Notes: generated from the letters alone by a model not told the origin. DNA of 64,000 nucleotides from Pseudomonas lurida (GCF_013522705.1 NZ_JAAMRE010000023.1:38146-102145); one strand, 5' to 3'. Numbered from the stretch's first letter, positions 8,732 to 18,023 are shown. Translations and numbers: made by a program.

Positions 8732-8823
8732 TATTGATAGCTATCGGGGGCAAGCCCCCTCCCACATTTGAATGGTTTTACATATCAAAGTGTGGGAGGC
8801 GGCTTGCCCCGATAGCATCAATA
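8732..8823. repeat. Paired inverted REP elements between glpR and glpD
   Basis: Two REP-type units face each other. The left arm (from TATTGATAGCTATCGG) and right arm (to CCGATAGCATCAATA) are complementary over most of 35 bases, around a central loop of about 20. The pair ends 6 bases after the glpR stop codon and could also fold as a large terminator for glpR. Confidence 0.85.
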
Positions 8824-8829
8824 AAGGCC

Positions 8830-9585
8830 CTACACGACTTCCAGCCTAACCTTATGCTGATTCAGCAACTGCACCAGCGCCGGCACCGGCTCCTGATCAG
8901 TTACCAGGCAATCCACCAGGCTGATTGGCCCCAGGCGAATCATGGCATTGCGCCCGAATTTGCTGGAATCCGCCGCCAGTATCACTTGCCGCGCATTGGC
9001 GATGATCGCCTGGGACACGCGCACTTCCTGGTAATCGAAGTCCAGCAGGCTGCCGTCCTCGTCGATGCCGCTGATGCCCACCAGCGCGAAGTCGACCTTG
9101 AACTGATTGATGAAATCCACGCTTGCCTGGCCCACCACGCCGCCGTCGCGTCGCACATTGCCGCCGGTGAGCAGCACGTCGAAGTCGTCCTTGGCGCTGA
9201 GCATGGTGGCAACGTTGAGGTTGTTGGTGATGATTTTCAGATGGTTGTGGTTCAGCAGCGCACGGGCAATGGATTCGGTGGTGGTGCCGATATTGATGAA
9301 CAGCGAGGCGTGATCGGGGATCTGGGCGGCGATGGCTTCGCCGATGCGTTGTTTTTCATCGCGCATCTGATCGGCACGCATGGCGTACGCAGTGTTTTCG
9401 ACGCTGGAGTCATAGGCCGCGCCGCCGTGGTAGCGGCGCAGCAGATTAGCGTCCGCCAGTTGGTTGATATCGCGGCGGATGGTTTGCGGGGTGACAACGA
9501 ACAACTGCGCCATTTCCTCGATACTGACGTAGCCGCGCTCGCGGACCAGTTCGAGGATTTGTTGCTGGCGGGGAGGCAGATTCAT
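8830..9585 (-). CDS. glpR: Glycerol-3-phosphate regulon repressor
   Basis: A 251-residue DeoR-family repressor. The N-terminal helix-turn-helix (about 6-55) shows RQQQILELVRERGYVSIEEMA and TPQTIRRDINQLA. The C-terminal sensor domain has the sugar-phosphate loop FINIGTTTES and the CLVTD motif. It represses glp genes when glycerol-3-phosphate is absent. It lies 84 bases downstream of glpK in the same direction, and candidate operators lie upstream of glpD and glpF. Confidence 0.95.
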   Translation of the reverse strand: MNLPPRQQQILELVRERGYVSIEEMAQLFVVTPQTIRRDINQLADANLLRRYHGGAAYDSSVENTAYAMRADQMRDEKQRIGEAIAAQIPDHASLFINIGTTTESIARALLNHNHLKIITNNLNVATMLSAKDDFDVLLTGGNVRRDGGVVGQASVDFINQFKVDFALVGISGIDEDGSLLDFDYQEVRVSQAIIANARQVILAADSSKFGRNAMIRLGPISLVDCLVTDQEPVPALVQLLNQHKVRLEVV

Positions 9586-9668
9586 GGGGCGTCCTTTGGG
9601 CTGCCATACAAAAGTGGCCCATGATGACGCAGGAATCTGCTCCCTGCCAGTTACAACCCGACGTTGGC

Positions 9669-11174
9669 TTATTCAGCGCCTTCGTGGGGCTCCCAGTCAC
9701 GGGTGCGGCTGACCGCTTTCTGCCAGCCGGCGTAGAGCTTTTCCTTTTCCTTTTCGTCCAGCTGAGGTTCGAATTCGCGCTCGATCACCGCCTTGCCACG
9801 CAACTCGTCCAGGCTGCCCCAGAAGCCGCAGGCCAGGCCGGCCAGGTATGCGGCGCCGAGGGCTGTGGTTTCGCGCATTTGCGGACGCTCCACCTGGGTG
9901 CCGAGGATGTCGGCCTGGAACTGCATCAGGAAGTTGTTGGCCACCGCGCCGCCATCCACGCGCAGGGCTTTGAGGCGTTCGCCGGAATCCTGCTGCATGG
10001 CGTCCAGTACGTCGCGGGTCTGGTAGGCAATCGACTCCAGGGCGGCACGAATAATGTGATCCACACGTACGCCACGGGTCAGGCCGAACAGCGCGCCACG
10101 GGCATAGGGGTCCCAATACGGTGCGCCCAGGCCGGTGAATGCCGGCACCAGGTACACGCCGTTGCTGTCCTTGACCTTGCCGGCAAAGTATTCGGTGTCA
10201 TGGGCATCGTTGATGATCTTCAGCTCATCGCGCAGCCACTGCACGGTGGAACCGCCGTTGAACACGGCGCCTTCCAGGGCGTAGGCCACTTCGCCACGCG
10301 GGCCGCAGGCGATGGTGGTGAGCATGCCGTGCTTGGATTTCACGGCCTTGTCACCGGTGTTCATCAGCAGGAAGCAGCCGGTGCCATAAGTATTCTTGGC
10401 CTGGCCGGCTTCCACGCACATCTGGCCGAACAGCGCGGCCTGCTGGTCACCGGCGATGCCGCCGATGGCGATGCCGCTTTTGGTGCGGCCGTAGATTTCC
10501 GACGAGGACTTCACTTCCGGCAGCATTTCGCGCGGGATGTCGAGGATCTCCAGCATCTTCGCGTCCCACTCCAGCGAGTGGATGTTGAAGAGCATGGTGC
10601 GCGAGGCGTTGGTGTAGTCGGTGACGTGGGTTTTGCCGCCGGTAAATTTCCAGATCAGCCAGCTGTCGACGGTGCCGAACAGCAGTTCGCCATTGCGTGC
10701 ACGTTCGCGGCTGCCTTCGACGTTGTCGAGGATCCACTTGAGCTTGGTGCCGGAGAAGTACGGGTCGGTGACCAGGCCGGTAGTGTCGCTGATGTACTGT
10801 TCGTGACCGTCGCGCTTGAGCTGTTGGCAGATCTCGGTGCTGCGACGGCACTGCCAGACGATAGCGTTGTAGATCGGGCGGCCGGTGACTTTGTCCCAGA
10901 CCACCGTGGTTTCCCGCTGGTTGGTAATGCCGATGGCGGCAACCTGGTCATGGTGCAGGCCGGCCTGGGCCAGCGCTTCGACCATCACCGCGCTCTGAGT
11001 GGCGAAGATTTCCATCGGGTCGTGTTCGACCCAGCCCGCCTGCGGATAATGCTGGGCAAACTCGCGCTGGGCGGTGCAAACCACGTTGGCGTCACGATCA
11101 AAGATGATTGCCCGCGAACTGGTGGTGCCCTGGTCGAGGGCAATGATGTAGTTCTTATTCTGAAGGTCGGTCAT
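9669..11174 (-). CDS. glpK: Glycerol kinase
   Basis: 501 residues of the FGGY kinase family. N-terminal ALDQGTTSSRAIIFD (about 12-26) is the ATP/phosphate motif; GTGCFLLMNTG and FGGY-type sequences near 360-400 (LRVDGGAVANNFLMQFQAD) follow. It phosphorylates glycerol to glycerol-3-phosphate, trapping what GlpF admits. It lies 75 bases after glpF on the same strand, so the two form a glpFK operon. Confidence 0.97.
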   Translation of the reverse strand: MTDLQNKNYIIALDQGTTSSRAIIFDRDANVVCTAQREFAQHYPQAGWVEHDPMEIFATQSAVMVEALAQAGLHHDQVAAIGITNQRETTVVWDKVTGRPIYNAIVWQCRRSTEICQQLKRDGHEQYISDTTGLVTDPYFSGTKLKWILDNVEGSRERARNGELLFGTVDSWLIWKFTGGKTHVTDYTNASRTMLFNIHSLEWDAKMLEILDIPREMLPEVKSSSEIYGRTKSGIAIGGIAGDQQAALFGQMCVEAGQAKNTYGTGCFLLMNTGDKAVKSKHGMLTTIACGPRGEVAYALEGAVFNGGSTVQWLRDELKIINDAHDTEYFAGKVKDSNGVYLVPAFTGLGAPYWDPYARGALFGLTRGVRVDHIIRAALESIAYQTRDVLDAMQQDSGERLKALRVDGGAVANNFLMQFQADILGTQVERPQMRETTALGAAYLAGLACGFWGSLDELRGKAVIEREFEPQLDEKEKEKLYAGWQKAVSRTRDWEPHEGAE

Positions 11175-11249
11175 GTCGATTGCCTTGAACGAAATAGGAA
11201 GTCAGAAACCAGCCTGGGCCGCGAAGGGCAGGGCGCCAGGCCGGCGCTT

Positions 11250-12104
11250 TCAGGAAATACGGGTATTACCGTTGACAGCCGTGTCAGGTGTTTCAATTAC
11301 CGCAGGCGCGGCGCTTGGCAGATGGCGGGCAATCAGCCCGCGATAGGCAGCGGCACCGAGGCATGCACCCACAATCGGCGCGAAGATCGGCACCAGGAAG
11401 TAAGGAATATCGCGTCCGCCAGTAAGGGCCATTTCACCCCAGCCGGCGAAAAAGGTCATCAGCTTCGGCCCCAGATCCCGCGCCGGGTTCATTGCGAAAC
11501 CGGTCAGTGGTCCCATGGAGCTGCCGATCACCGCGATCAACAAACCGATCAGCAGCGGCGCCAGCGGGCCGCGTGGCAGGCCATTGTTGTCATCGGTCAG
11601 GGCCATGATCACGCCCATCAGGATGGCGGTGATGACCATTTCCACCAGGAATGCCTGGGCGGTACTCAGCAGGGCGTGGGGGTAGGTAGAGAACACCGAC
11701 GCCAGTTCGAGGCTGGCTTGAGTGCCGCGCACCAAGTGATGGGTTTGTTCGTAATCGAAAAACAGATTGCTGTAGAGGGTGTACACCAGGGCGGCGGAGC
11801 AGAAAGCGCCGGCGATCTGGGCGAGGATATAGAACGGCAGTTTGCGCTTGTCGAAATCGGCGAACAGGCACAGGGCGATACTGACCGCCGGGTTGAGGTG
11901 GGCGCCGGAAATCCCGGCGCTCAGGTAGATCGCCATGCTCACGCCGACCCCCCAGATGATGCTGATTTCCCACAAGCCAAAGCTGGCGCCCGCAACCTTG
12001 AGCGCAGCGACACAACCGGTACCGAAGAAGATCAGAAGCGCAGTGCCCAGAAACTCGGCCATGCATTGGCTTGAAAGTGAAGGCTGTTGAAGAGCAGTTG
12101 TCAT
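11250..12104 (-). CDS. glpF: Glycerol uptake facilitator (aquaglyceroporin)
   Basis: 284 residues from the ATG at 12104, which has a GAGG ribosome site at good distance; an upstream in-frame start adds a hydrophilic, non-conserved extension. MIP-family channel: the two pore loops carry HLNPAVSIAL (NPA) and FAMNPARDLGPK (NPA followed by R and D, the glycerol-selective signature). Six membrane helices are visible. It is the first gene of glpFK; an 8+8 inverted repeat at 12279-12302 lies in its upstream region. Confidence 0.95.
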   Translation of the reverse strand: MTTALQQPSLSSQCMAEFLGTALLIFFGTGCVAALKVAGASFGLWEISIIWGVGVSMAIYLSAGISGAHLNPAVSIALCLFADFDKRKLPFYILAQIAGAFCSAALVYTLYSNLFFDYEQTHHLVRGTQASLELASVFSTYPHALLSTAQAFLVEMVITAILMGVIMALTDDNNGLPRGPLAPLLIGLLIAVIGSSMGPLTGFAMNPARDLGPKLMTFFAGWGEMALTGGRDIPYFLVPIFAPIVGACLGAAAYRGLIARHLPSAAPAVIETPDTAVNGNTRIS

Positions 12105-12278
12105 GGAAAACCTCAATTGTTTTTCTTGTCTGGCGTTTGGCCTCGTTGGACCTGGCGCGATTTTCACCGTGGCGGGGATCCCCATCTCCGTCACGGCTTA
12201 CTGCTCGAATGCGTAGGATTATTTCCACGGTATTCGGAAACGAAAAAATATAGACAAGAATGACCGCTGTCAAAGGTC

Positions 12279-12302
12279 GAAAGTGAACTGTCAGTCACTT
12301 TC
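12279..12302. promoter_or_regulatory. Inverted repeat upstream of glpF
   Basis: GAAAGTGA and TCACTTTC are perfect inverted half-sites 8 bases apart in the 325-base gap between divergent glpF and ybaK. A regulator site is plausible (GlpR or a ybaK regulator). It does not closely match the palindrome upstream of glpD. Nothing else in the gap is recognisable. Confidence 0.4.
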
Positions 12303-12429
12303 AAACTATTGGTCTGATGAATGATCACGTCGCCGTAGCGTGGCGCGTGCCAAGGCAGGCGGCGCACTAGAGCGTTTTGTGCGGGGTTGGCTTAGAATTG
12401 GCCATCCGTTCGCCACGCCTGGAGCGTCC

Positions 12430-12900
12430 ATGACCCCTGCATTGGATCTGTTGAAAAAAGTTCGCGCCGAACATCGCATTCACAGTTACGAACACGACCC
12501 CAAGGCCGCCTCCTATGGGCTGGAGGCCGCGGAGAAATTGGGCCTTGACCCGGCGCGGGTGTTCAAGACGCTGCTGGCCAGCAGCGAGAAAGGCGAGTTA
12601 CTGGTGGCCGTAGTACCGGTCGTCGGAAGTCTGGACTTGAAGGCACTGGCTCATGCGGCGGGGGTCAAGAAAGTCGAAATGGCCGACCCTGCGGCGGCGC
12701 AGCGTTCGACCGGTTATTTGCTGGGCGGCATCAGCCCGCTGGGGCAGAAGAAACGCTTGCGCACGTTTATCGATGTGACGGCGCAGCCGTTCGCGACGAT
12801 TTTTGTCAGTGCGGGCAGGAGAGGGCTGGAAGTGGAGTTGCCCGCTGCGGTGCTGGCGGAACATACCCAGGCCAAGTTCGCCGAGATTGGCCGGACGTAA
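12430..12900 (+). CDS. ybaK: Cys-tRNA(Pro)/Cys-tRNA(Cys) deacylase YbaK
   Basis: 156 residues from the ATG at 12430 (GGAG-type site upstream), matching YbaK length. The YbaK/EbsC editing domain is complete: the conserved Lys lies in RVFKTLLAS and the GGISPLGQKK loop is intact. It hydrolyses Cys mischarged on tRNA(Pro) by ProRS, acting in trans. It is a single-gene unit, convergent with the ABC ATPase at 12956 and separated from it by a REP-like hairpin. Confidence 0.92.
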   Translation: MTPALDLLKKVRAEHRIHSYEHDPKAASYGLEAAEKLGLDPARVFKTLLASSEKGELLVAVVPVVGSLDLKALAHAAGVKKVEMADPAAAQRSTGYLLGGISPLGQKKRLRTFIDVTAQPFATIFVSAGRRGLEVELPAAVLAEHTQAKFAEIGRT

Positions 12901-12921
12901 TTCAAGTAGCCGGGAATCCAA

Positions 12922-12948
12922 TGTGGAAGGGACTTTGCGCCCTCCCAC
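12922..12948. repeat. REP-like hairpin between ybaK and the ABC ATPase
   Basis: A degenerate copy of the TGTGGGAGGG…CCCTCCCACA repeat (arms TGTGGAAGGG and CCCTCCCAC). It lies between two convergent genes and may serve as terminator for both. Confidence 0.7.
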
Positions 12949-12955
12949 CTATTTA

Positions 12956-14065
12956 TCAACTGACAGGGCTGTAGCGCCGTACGCCGGATTCGACTTGCGG
13001 AATCTGCGCCGCAACGCTGCCTGACGCCTGGAACAGCACCAGGTGTTCAGCCGCAACACGAATGCCCACCTCCGTGCCCACCTGATGATCGGCATGGCTG
13101 GGAAAAATCGACTCCAGCTGTGCGCCGGTCGGCAGTTGCAGGCGGTACAACGTCGATGCACCGAGGAAAGTCTTGCCGACAATCCTTGCCTTCAACGCGC
13201 TGTCCGGCGCATAGACGATGTCATCCGGGCGCAGCAACACATCCACTGCGCCTCCGGTGGGCCATGTGTAGGCACGGTTGCCGCGCAGGTCGCCCAGTTC
13301 GGTACTCACGGATTCCGGCGAACTCAACTGCCCGCGAATGAAGTAGCCCTGGCCGATAAAGCTGGCCACATAAGGCGTCTGCGGTTCGTGATAGAGGTTA
13401 TAGGGCGTGTCCCACTGCTCGAGGCGGCCTTCTTTGAACACACCCACCTGATCGCTCACGGCGAAGGCTTCTTCCTGGTCATGGGTGACCAGGATTGCAC
13501 TGGTGCCGCGCGCCTTGAGGATATCGCGCACCTCATGGCTGAGTTTGCGGCGCAATTCGCCATCAAGGTTGGAGAACGGTTCGTCCAGCAGCAGCAATTG
13601 CGGCTCCGGCGCCAAGGCGCGGGCCAGGGCCACGCGTTGTTGCTGACCGCCGGAAAGCTCGTGGGGGAAGCGCTTGCCCAGGTTTTTCAGATTGACCAGT
13701 TCCAACAGCTCGGCGACCACGCGTTCTTTGTGCGGATGCTTGCGAATGCCAAAGGCAATGTTGTCGGCCACGCTCAGATGAGGAAACAGCGCGTAGTCCT
13801 GGAACACCATGCCGATGCGACGTTTCTCCGGAGCGAGTGTGAAGCCGGCACTGGAGATGACCTCGCCCGCCAGGCTTATTTCGCCCTCGTGCACCGGCTC
13901 GAACCCGGCAATTGCACGAAGCGTGGTGGTTTTGCCGCAGCCAGAGGAGCCTAGGAGGCAGCCGATGTCACCGGCATTGAGGTGCAGGTTGAGGTTCTGC
14001 ACCACCCGTTGGTCTTGATAGCCGCATGCCAGGTTGCGCAGGTTCAGCAGTAATGAATGGCTCAT
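12956..14065 (-). CDS. ABC transporter ATP-binding protein, Fe3+/polyamine type, orphan
   Basis: 369 residues. Walker A is GSSGCGKTT (about 38-46), the Q-loop lies in MVFQDYALFPH, the signature is LSGGQQQR and Walker B is LLLLDEPFSNLD. A C-terminal TOBE-like domain (about 240-350) carries LRPDDIVYAP. This architecture is that of FbpC/PotA-like ATPases for iron(III) or polyamines. No permease or binding protein gene is nearby. Its ATG overlaps the argF stop by 4 bases (ATGA), so it is translated from the argF message, which is odd for an iron transporter and leaves its substrate open. Confidence 0.85.
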   Translation of the reverse strand: MSHSLLLNLRNLACGYQDQRVVQNLNLHLNAGDIGCLLGSSGCGKTTTLRAIAGFEPVHEGEISLAGEVISSAGFTLAPEKRRIGMVFQDYALFPHLSVADNIAFGIRKHPHKERVVAELLELVNLKNLGKRFPHELSGGQQQRVALARALAPEPQLLLLDEPFSNLDGELRRKLSHEVRDILKARGTSAILVTHDQEEAFAVSDQVGVFKEGRLEQWDTPYNLYHEPQTPYVASFIGQGYFIRGQLSSPESVSTELGDLRGNRAYTWPTGGAVDVLLRPDDIVYAPDSALKARIVGKTFLGASTLYRLQLPTGAQLESIFPSHADHQVGTEVGIRVAAEHLVLFQASGSVAAQIPQVESGVRRYSPVS

Positions 14066-14982
14066 GCGTGGTGGTACGCCGGCTCGACCAGGAATTCGAG
14101 CAGGGCCTTTTGCGCATGCAGGCGGTTTTCAGCCTGATCCCAGGCGACCGAACGCGGGTCGTCGAGCAGGTCGAGGCTGATTTCTTCGCCACGGTGCGCG
14201 GGCAGACAGTGCATGAACAGCACGTCCGTCGCGGCCATATCGAGCAGGTCGCGGTTGACCTGATAGGGCGCGAACAGGGCCATGCGCTTGGCGGTTTCGT
14301 CTTCCTGGCCCATGGAGGTCCAGACGTCGGTGGTCACCAGATGGGCGCCGACCACGGCGTCTTTCGGATCGCGCAGCAGTTGTACGCGCCCATCGGCCTT
14401 GGCCAGGAACTGGGCATTGGGTTCGAAACCTTCCGGGGACGCGATGCGCAGATGGAAGTCGAACTGGATCGCCGCTTCTATATAGCTGTTGCACATGTTG
14501 TTGCCATCGCCGATCCAGGCCACGGTCTTGCCCTGGATTGAGCCACGGTGTTCAAGGAACGTTTGCATGTCGGCCAGCAACTGGCAGGGGTGCAGGTCAT
14601 CGGACAGGCCGTTGATTACCGGCACGCGCGAGTTGGCGGCGAATTCGGTCAAGGTGCTGTGGGCAAAAGTACGGATCATCACCGCGTCGAGCATGCGCGA
14701 CATGACGATGGCGCAATCGCTGATCGGCTCGCCACGGCCCAGTTGGGTGTCACGCGGCGACAGGAAGATCGCCTGGCCGCCCAGCTGAATCATGCCGGCT
14801 TCGAAGGACAAGCGGGTGCGGGTGGACGACTTCTCGAAAATCATCCCGAGCACGCGGTTTTTCAAAGGCTCGAACAGTACGCCGCGGTTACGCAGGTCTT
14901 TAAGCTCAATGCCTCGACGGATCACACTGACCAGCTCTTCGGGCGTGCAGTCCATCAGCGAGAGAAAGTGCCTTGCGCTCAT
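14062..14982 (-). CDS. argF: Ornithine carbamoyltransferase
   Basis: 306 residues from the second of two adjacent ATG codons (14985, 14982); the second gives the family start MSARHF. Carbamoyl-phosphate site STRTR (about 53-57), the HPCQ motif (about 132) and the ornithine site HCLPAHRGEE are all present. It makes citrulline from ornithine in arginine biosynthesis. The gene overlaps the following ABC ATPase gene. An ArgR-type site lies 105-140 bases upstream of the start, matching the known arginine repression of argF in Pseudomonas. Confidence 0.96.
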   Translation of the reverse strand: MSARHFLSLMDCTPEELVSVIRRGIELKDLRNRGVLFEPLKNRVLGMIFEKSSTRTRLSFEAGMIQLGGQAIFLSPRDTQLGRGEPISDCAIVMSRMLDAVMIRTFAHSTLTEFAANSRVPVINGLSDDLHPCQLLADMQTFLEHRGSIQGKTVAWIGDGNNMCNSYIEAAIQFDFHLRIASPEGFEPNAQFLAKADGRVQLLRDPKDAVVGAHLVTTDVWTSMGQEDETAKRMALFAPYQVNRDLLDMAATDVLFMHCLPAHRGEEISLDLLDDPRSVAWDQAENRLHAQKALLEFLVEPAYHHA

Positions 14983-15087
14983 CATTAACTACCTTTTGCA
15001 ACAGACCGCAGATTCTCAAAGCCTTGTTTATTGTGACAACGGGCGAGACCTGCGGCGGAAGCCGCACGGGGGCGACGAAATAGGGGA

Positions 15088-15124
15088 AGGCGCGATATTG
15101 ACATTAAATGTCGCGTCTTACCAA
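15088..15124. promoter_or_regulatory. Candidate ArgR operator upstream of argF
   Basis: TGTCGC-N8-AA at 15109-15124 matches the Pseudomonas ArgR half-site exactly. A weaker half-site (AGGCGC, four of six bases) sits one period (21 bases) before it. The rest of the 435-base gap between argF and the oxidoreductase shows nothing I can identify. Confidence 0.5.
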
Positions 15125-15420
15125 TAGGGGCTACGTTTTTAGGGGTGTTCAAGCAGGACGCCGAGGCGCGTTTGAAGACAATTTCCTGACAGCAGCGGGC
15201 CATTTGTACACTGGCGCTGCAACCTTTTGCAATGTGCGGGGGCGGGGCTGGGGCAGGCCGCGTCGGTTTCAGTGGGCCTGTGCCAGGTTCTGTAACATTT
15301 GCTCATGCTTACTCCCGCATGGCCCGGCCTGATGCCTGTCGATTCACGGCACGAACGATGCTGGCGCCCGCCGCGGCCACGGCCCATAGTCAGGCCAAAG
15401 CCCCTATAAAGAGACTGGCC

Positions 15421-17529
15421 ATGACCAAGACTCTCCATCACCGTGCCTGCCATCTGTGTGAGGCCATCTGCGGCCTGACCGTGGAAACCACTCGAGCCGA
15501 CGACGGCAGTCTGGCGATCACGTCGATCAAGGGCGATCCACATGACACGTTCAGTCGTGGCCATATTTGCCCCAAAGCCGTGGCGCTGCAGGATATCCAG
15601 AATGACCCCGATCGCCTGCGCCAGCCGATGCTGCGGGTGGGCAGCGAATGGCAGCCGATCCCTTGGGATGATGCGTTTGCCCTGGTGGCAGAGCGATTGG
15701 CGGGCATCCAGGCGCAGCATGGGCAGAATGCGGTCGCGGTTTACCAGGGCAATCCCAGTGTGCATAACTACGGACTGATGACCCACAGCAATTACTTTCT
15801 AGGCCTGCTCAAGACGCGCAACCGGTTTTCCGCAACGTCCGTGGATCAATTGCCCCATCACCTCACCAGTCACCTGATGTACGGGCATGGGTTCTTGCTG
15901 CCCATCCCGGATATCGACCATACCGACTTCATGTTGATCCTGGGTGGCAATCCGCTGGCTTCCAACGGCAGCATCATGACGGTGCCGGATGTAGAAAAGC
16001 GCCTGAAGGCGATCCAGGCCAGGGGTGGCAAAGTGGTGGTGGTCGACCCGCGACGCAGTGAAACGGCCGCGATTGCCGACCAACACCTGTTCGTACGGCC
16101 TGGCGGCGATGCGGCATTGCTGTTTGGCGTGCTCAATACTTTGTTCAGCGAGAATCTGACCCGCACCAGCCATTTGCCCGTTGAAGGCCTGGATGAGGTA
16201 CGCGATGCGATCAGCGGCTTTACCGCCGAAGCGATGAGTCGCCAGTGCGCTGTACCGGCCGCGCAGATCCGTCAATTGGCGCGGGATTTCGCAGCGGCGG
16301 ACAAGGCGGTCTGTTACGGACGCATGGGGGTGTCGACCCAGGCGTTCGGCACCGTGTGTCACTGGTTGGTGCAATTGATCAATCTGGTGACGGGCAACCT
16401 GGACCGTGTCGGCGGCGCAGTATGCACCTCGCCAGCGGTGGATCTGGTGGCGTCAACCGGCGGCGGTCATTTCAACCGCTGGCAAAGCCGGGTTTCCGGC
16501 CGGCCGGAGTACGGTGGCGAGCTGCCTGTATCGGCTCTGGCGGAAGAAATGCTGACCGAGGGCGAAGGACAAATCCGCGCCCTGGTGACGGTGGCCGGTA
16601 ACCCGGTGTTGTCCACGCCAAACGGTCGCCAACTGGAGCAGGCGCTGGAGGGCTTGGAGTTCATGGTCAGCGTCGACCTGTACATCAACGAGACCACGCG
16701 CCATGCCGACCTGATCCTGCCGTCTACGTCGGCGTTGGAAAACGATCACTACGACACCACGTTCAATATGTTCGCGGTACGCAATGTCACCCGGTTCAAT
16801 CGCGCGATCCTGCCCAAACCCGAGGGCGCGTTGCATGACTGGGAAATCTTCGTGGGCCTGGCCCAAGCGTTCGCGGCAAAGACCGGCGCCGCCCTGAAGC
16901 CGACCCTGCCGCCCGCGCAGATGATCGACGTCGGGCTGCGTGCCGGGGCGTACGGCGATGGCTCCAGCCATAACCTGTCGGTGGCAATGCTGGCGGACCA
17001 TCCCCACGGCGTGGACCTGGGTCCGCTGCGGCCCAATCTGGCCACGCGGCTGAAAACGGCGGATGGCAAGGTGCAGGCCGCTCCGGCGGTAATTCTTGCT
17101 GACCTCGCGCGCTTCGCGGCGCAGCCGGTGCCGACCGCCGATGAGTTGCTGCTGATCGGGCGTCGGCATGTGCGCAGCAATAACTCCTGGATGCATAACT
17201 ACCATCGCCTGGTGAAGGGCAAGCCGCGCCACCAGTTGCACATGCACCCCGACGATCTGGCCCGTCGTCAATTGCATGATGGCCAGCGGGTGAAGGTCAG
17301 CTCGCGTATCGGGATGATCGAGGTGGAGGTGGTCGCCAGTCTCGACATGATGCCGGGCGTGGTCAGCCTGCCTCACGGCTGGGGCCATGGCCGTCCCGGT
17401 GTGCGGATGAGCATTGCCAGCGAGCAGCCAGGGGCCAGCGCCAATGACCTGACCGACGAGCGGCAACTGGACGAGTTATCCGGCAATGCGGCCTTGAATG
17501 GCGTGCCCGTGCAGGTAGCGGCGGCGTAA
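15421..17529 (+). CDS. Molybdopterin-dependent oxidoreductase
   Basis: 702 residues from the ATG at 15421. The N-terminal cluster motif CHLCEAIC…C (Cys at about 10, 13, 17 and 48) binds a [4Fe-4S] centre. It is followed by molybdopterin domains (GRMGVSTQAFGT, HADLILPSTSALEN) and a C-terminal dinucleotide-binding domain with RRHVRSNNSWMHN. There is no Tat signal, so it is cytoplasmic. Where formate dehydrogenases have Cys/Sec as the Mo ligand I see SATSVDQLPHH, with no Cys. It therefore resembles uncharacterised members of the formate dehydrogenase/nitrate reductase family; the substrate is unknown. Confidence 0.85.
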   Translation: MTKTLHHRACHLCEAICGLTVETTRADDGSLAITSIKGDPHDTFSRGHICPKAVALQDIQNDPDRLRQPMLRVGSEWQPIPWDDAFALVAERLAGIQAQHGQNAVAVYQGNPSVHNYGLMTHSNYFLGLLKTRNRFSATSVDQLPHHLTSHLMYGHGFLLPIPDIDHTDFMLILGGNPLASNGSIMTVPDVEKRLKAIQARGGKVVVVDPRRSETAAIADQHLFVRPGGDAALLFGVLNTLFSENLTRTSHLPVEGLDEVRDAISGFTAEAMSRQCAVPAAQIRQLARDFAAADKAVCYGRMGVSTQAFGTVCHWLVQLINLVTGNLDRVGGAVCTSPAVDLVASTGGGHFNRWQSRVSGRPEYGGELPVSALAEEMLTEGEGQIRALVTVAGNPVLSTPNGRQLEQALEGLEFMVSVDLYINETTRHADLILPSTSALENDHYDTTFNMFAVRNVTRFNRAILPKPEGALHDWEIFVGLAQAFAAKTGAALKPTLPPAQMIDVGLRAGAYGDGSSHNLSVAMLADHPHGVDLGPLRPNLATRLKTADGKVQAAPAVILADLARFAAQPVPTADELLLIGRRHVRSNNSWMHNYHRLVKGKPRHQLHMHPDDLARRQLHDGQRVKVSSRIGMIEVEVVASLDMMPGVVSLPHGWGHGRPGVRMSIASEQPGASANDLTDERQLDELSGNAALNGVPVQVAAA

Positions 17530-17616
17530 GCTTGCCTGAGCACCGTGCTGGAATTTTGCGTTACAATGCGCCAAAGTGCCGACCTGTGAGTCGCAAAGTT
17601 CCTGCAGAGGTGTTCC

Positions 17617-17955
17617 ATGGATATCATCGAAACGATCAAAGAGCAGATTGCCAACAACACCATTCTGCTTTACATGAAGGGTGCCCCGAACGCTCCTCAA
17701 TGCGGTTTTTCCGCGAAGGCGTCCCAGGCCATCATGGCGTGCGGCGAGAAATTCGCTTACGTGGATATCCTGCAAAACCCTGAAATCCGCGCCAACTTGC
17801 CCAAGTACGCCAACTGGCCAACGTTCCCGCAACTGTGGGTTGCCGGTGAGTTGGTCGGCGGCAGTGACATCATCGTCGAGATGGCGGCTGATGGTTCGTT
17901 GCAAACGCTGATCAAAGACGCAGCGGCAAACGCGGCGGCCAAGACAGACGCTTGA
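17617..17955 (+). CDS. grxD: Monothiol glutaredoxin Grx4
   Basis: 112 residues. The CGFS active site is at 29-32, and the glutathione-binding WPTFPQLWV and GGSDI motifs follow at about 67-86. Monothiol glutaredoxins bind and hand over [2Fe-2S] clusters. The start at 17617 has an AGAGGTG ribosome site. A strong bidirectional terminator follows and separates it from the convergent bfr gene. Confidence 0.96.
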   Translation: MDIIETIKEQIANNTILLYMKGAPNAPQCGFSAKASQAIMACGEKFAYVDILQNPEIRANLPKYANWPTFPQLWVAGELVGGSDIIVEMAADGSLQTLIKDAAANAAAKTDA

Positions 17956-17970
17956 TTCGACCGCATTAAA

Positions 17971-18005
17971 AAGCCCCGCTTCTCGAAAGAGAGCGGGGCT
18001 TTTTT
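17971..18005. terminator. Bidirectional terminator between grxD and bfr
   Basis: AAGCCCCGC … GCGGGGCTT stem with a GAAA-containing loop, T-run on the plus strand (TTTTTT) and A-run before the stem, so it can serve both convergent genes. Confidence 0.92.
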
Positions 18006-18023
18006 GTATCTGCCAGCGAAGGG

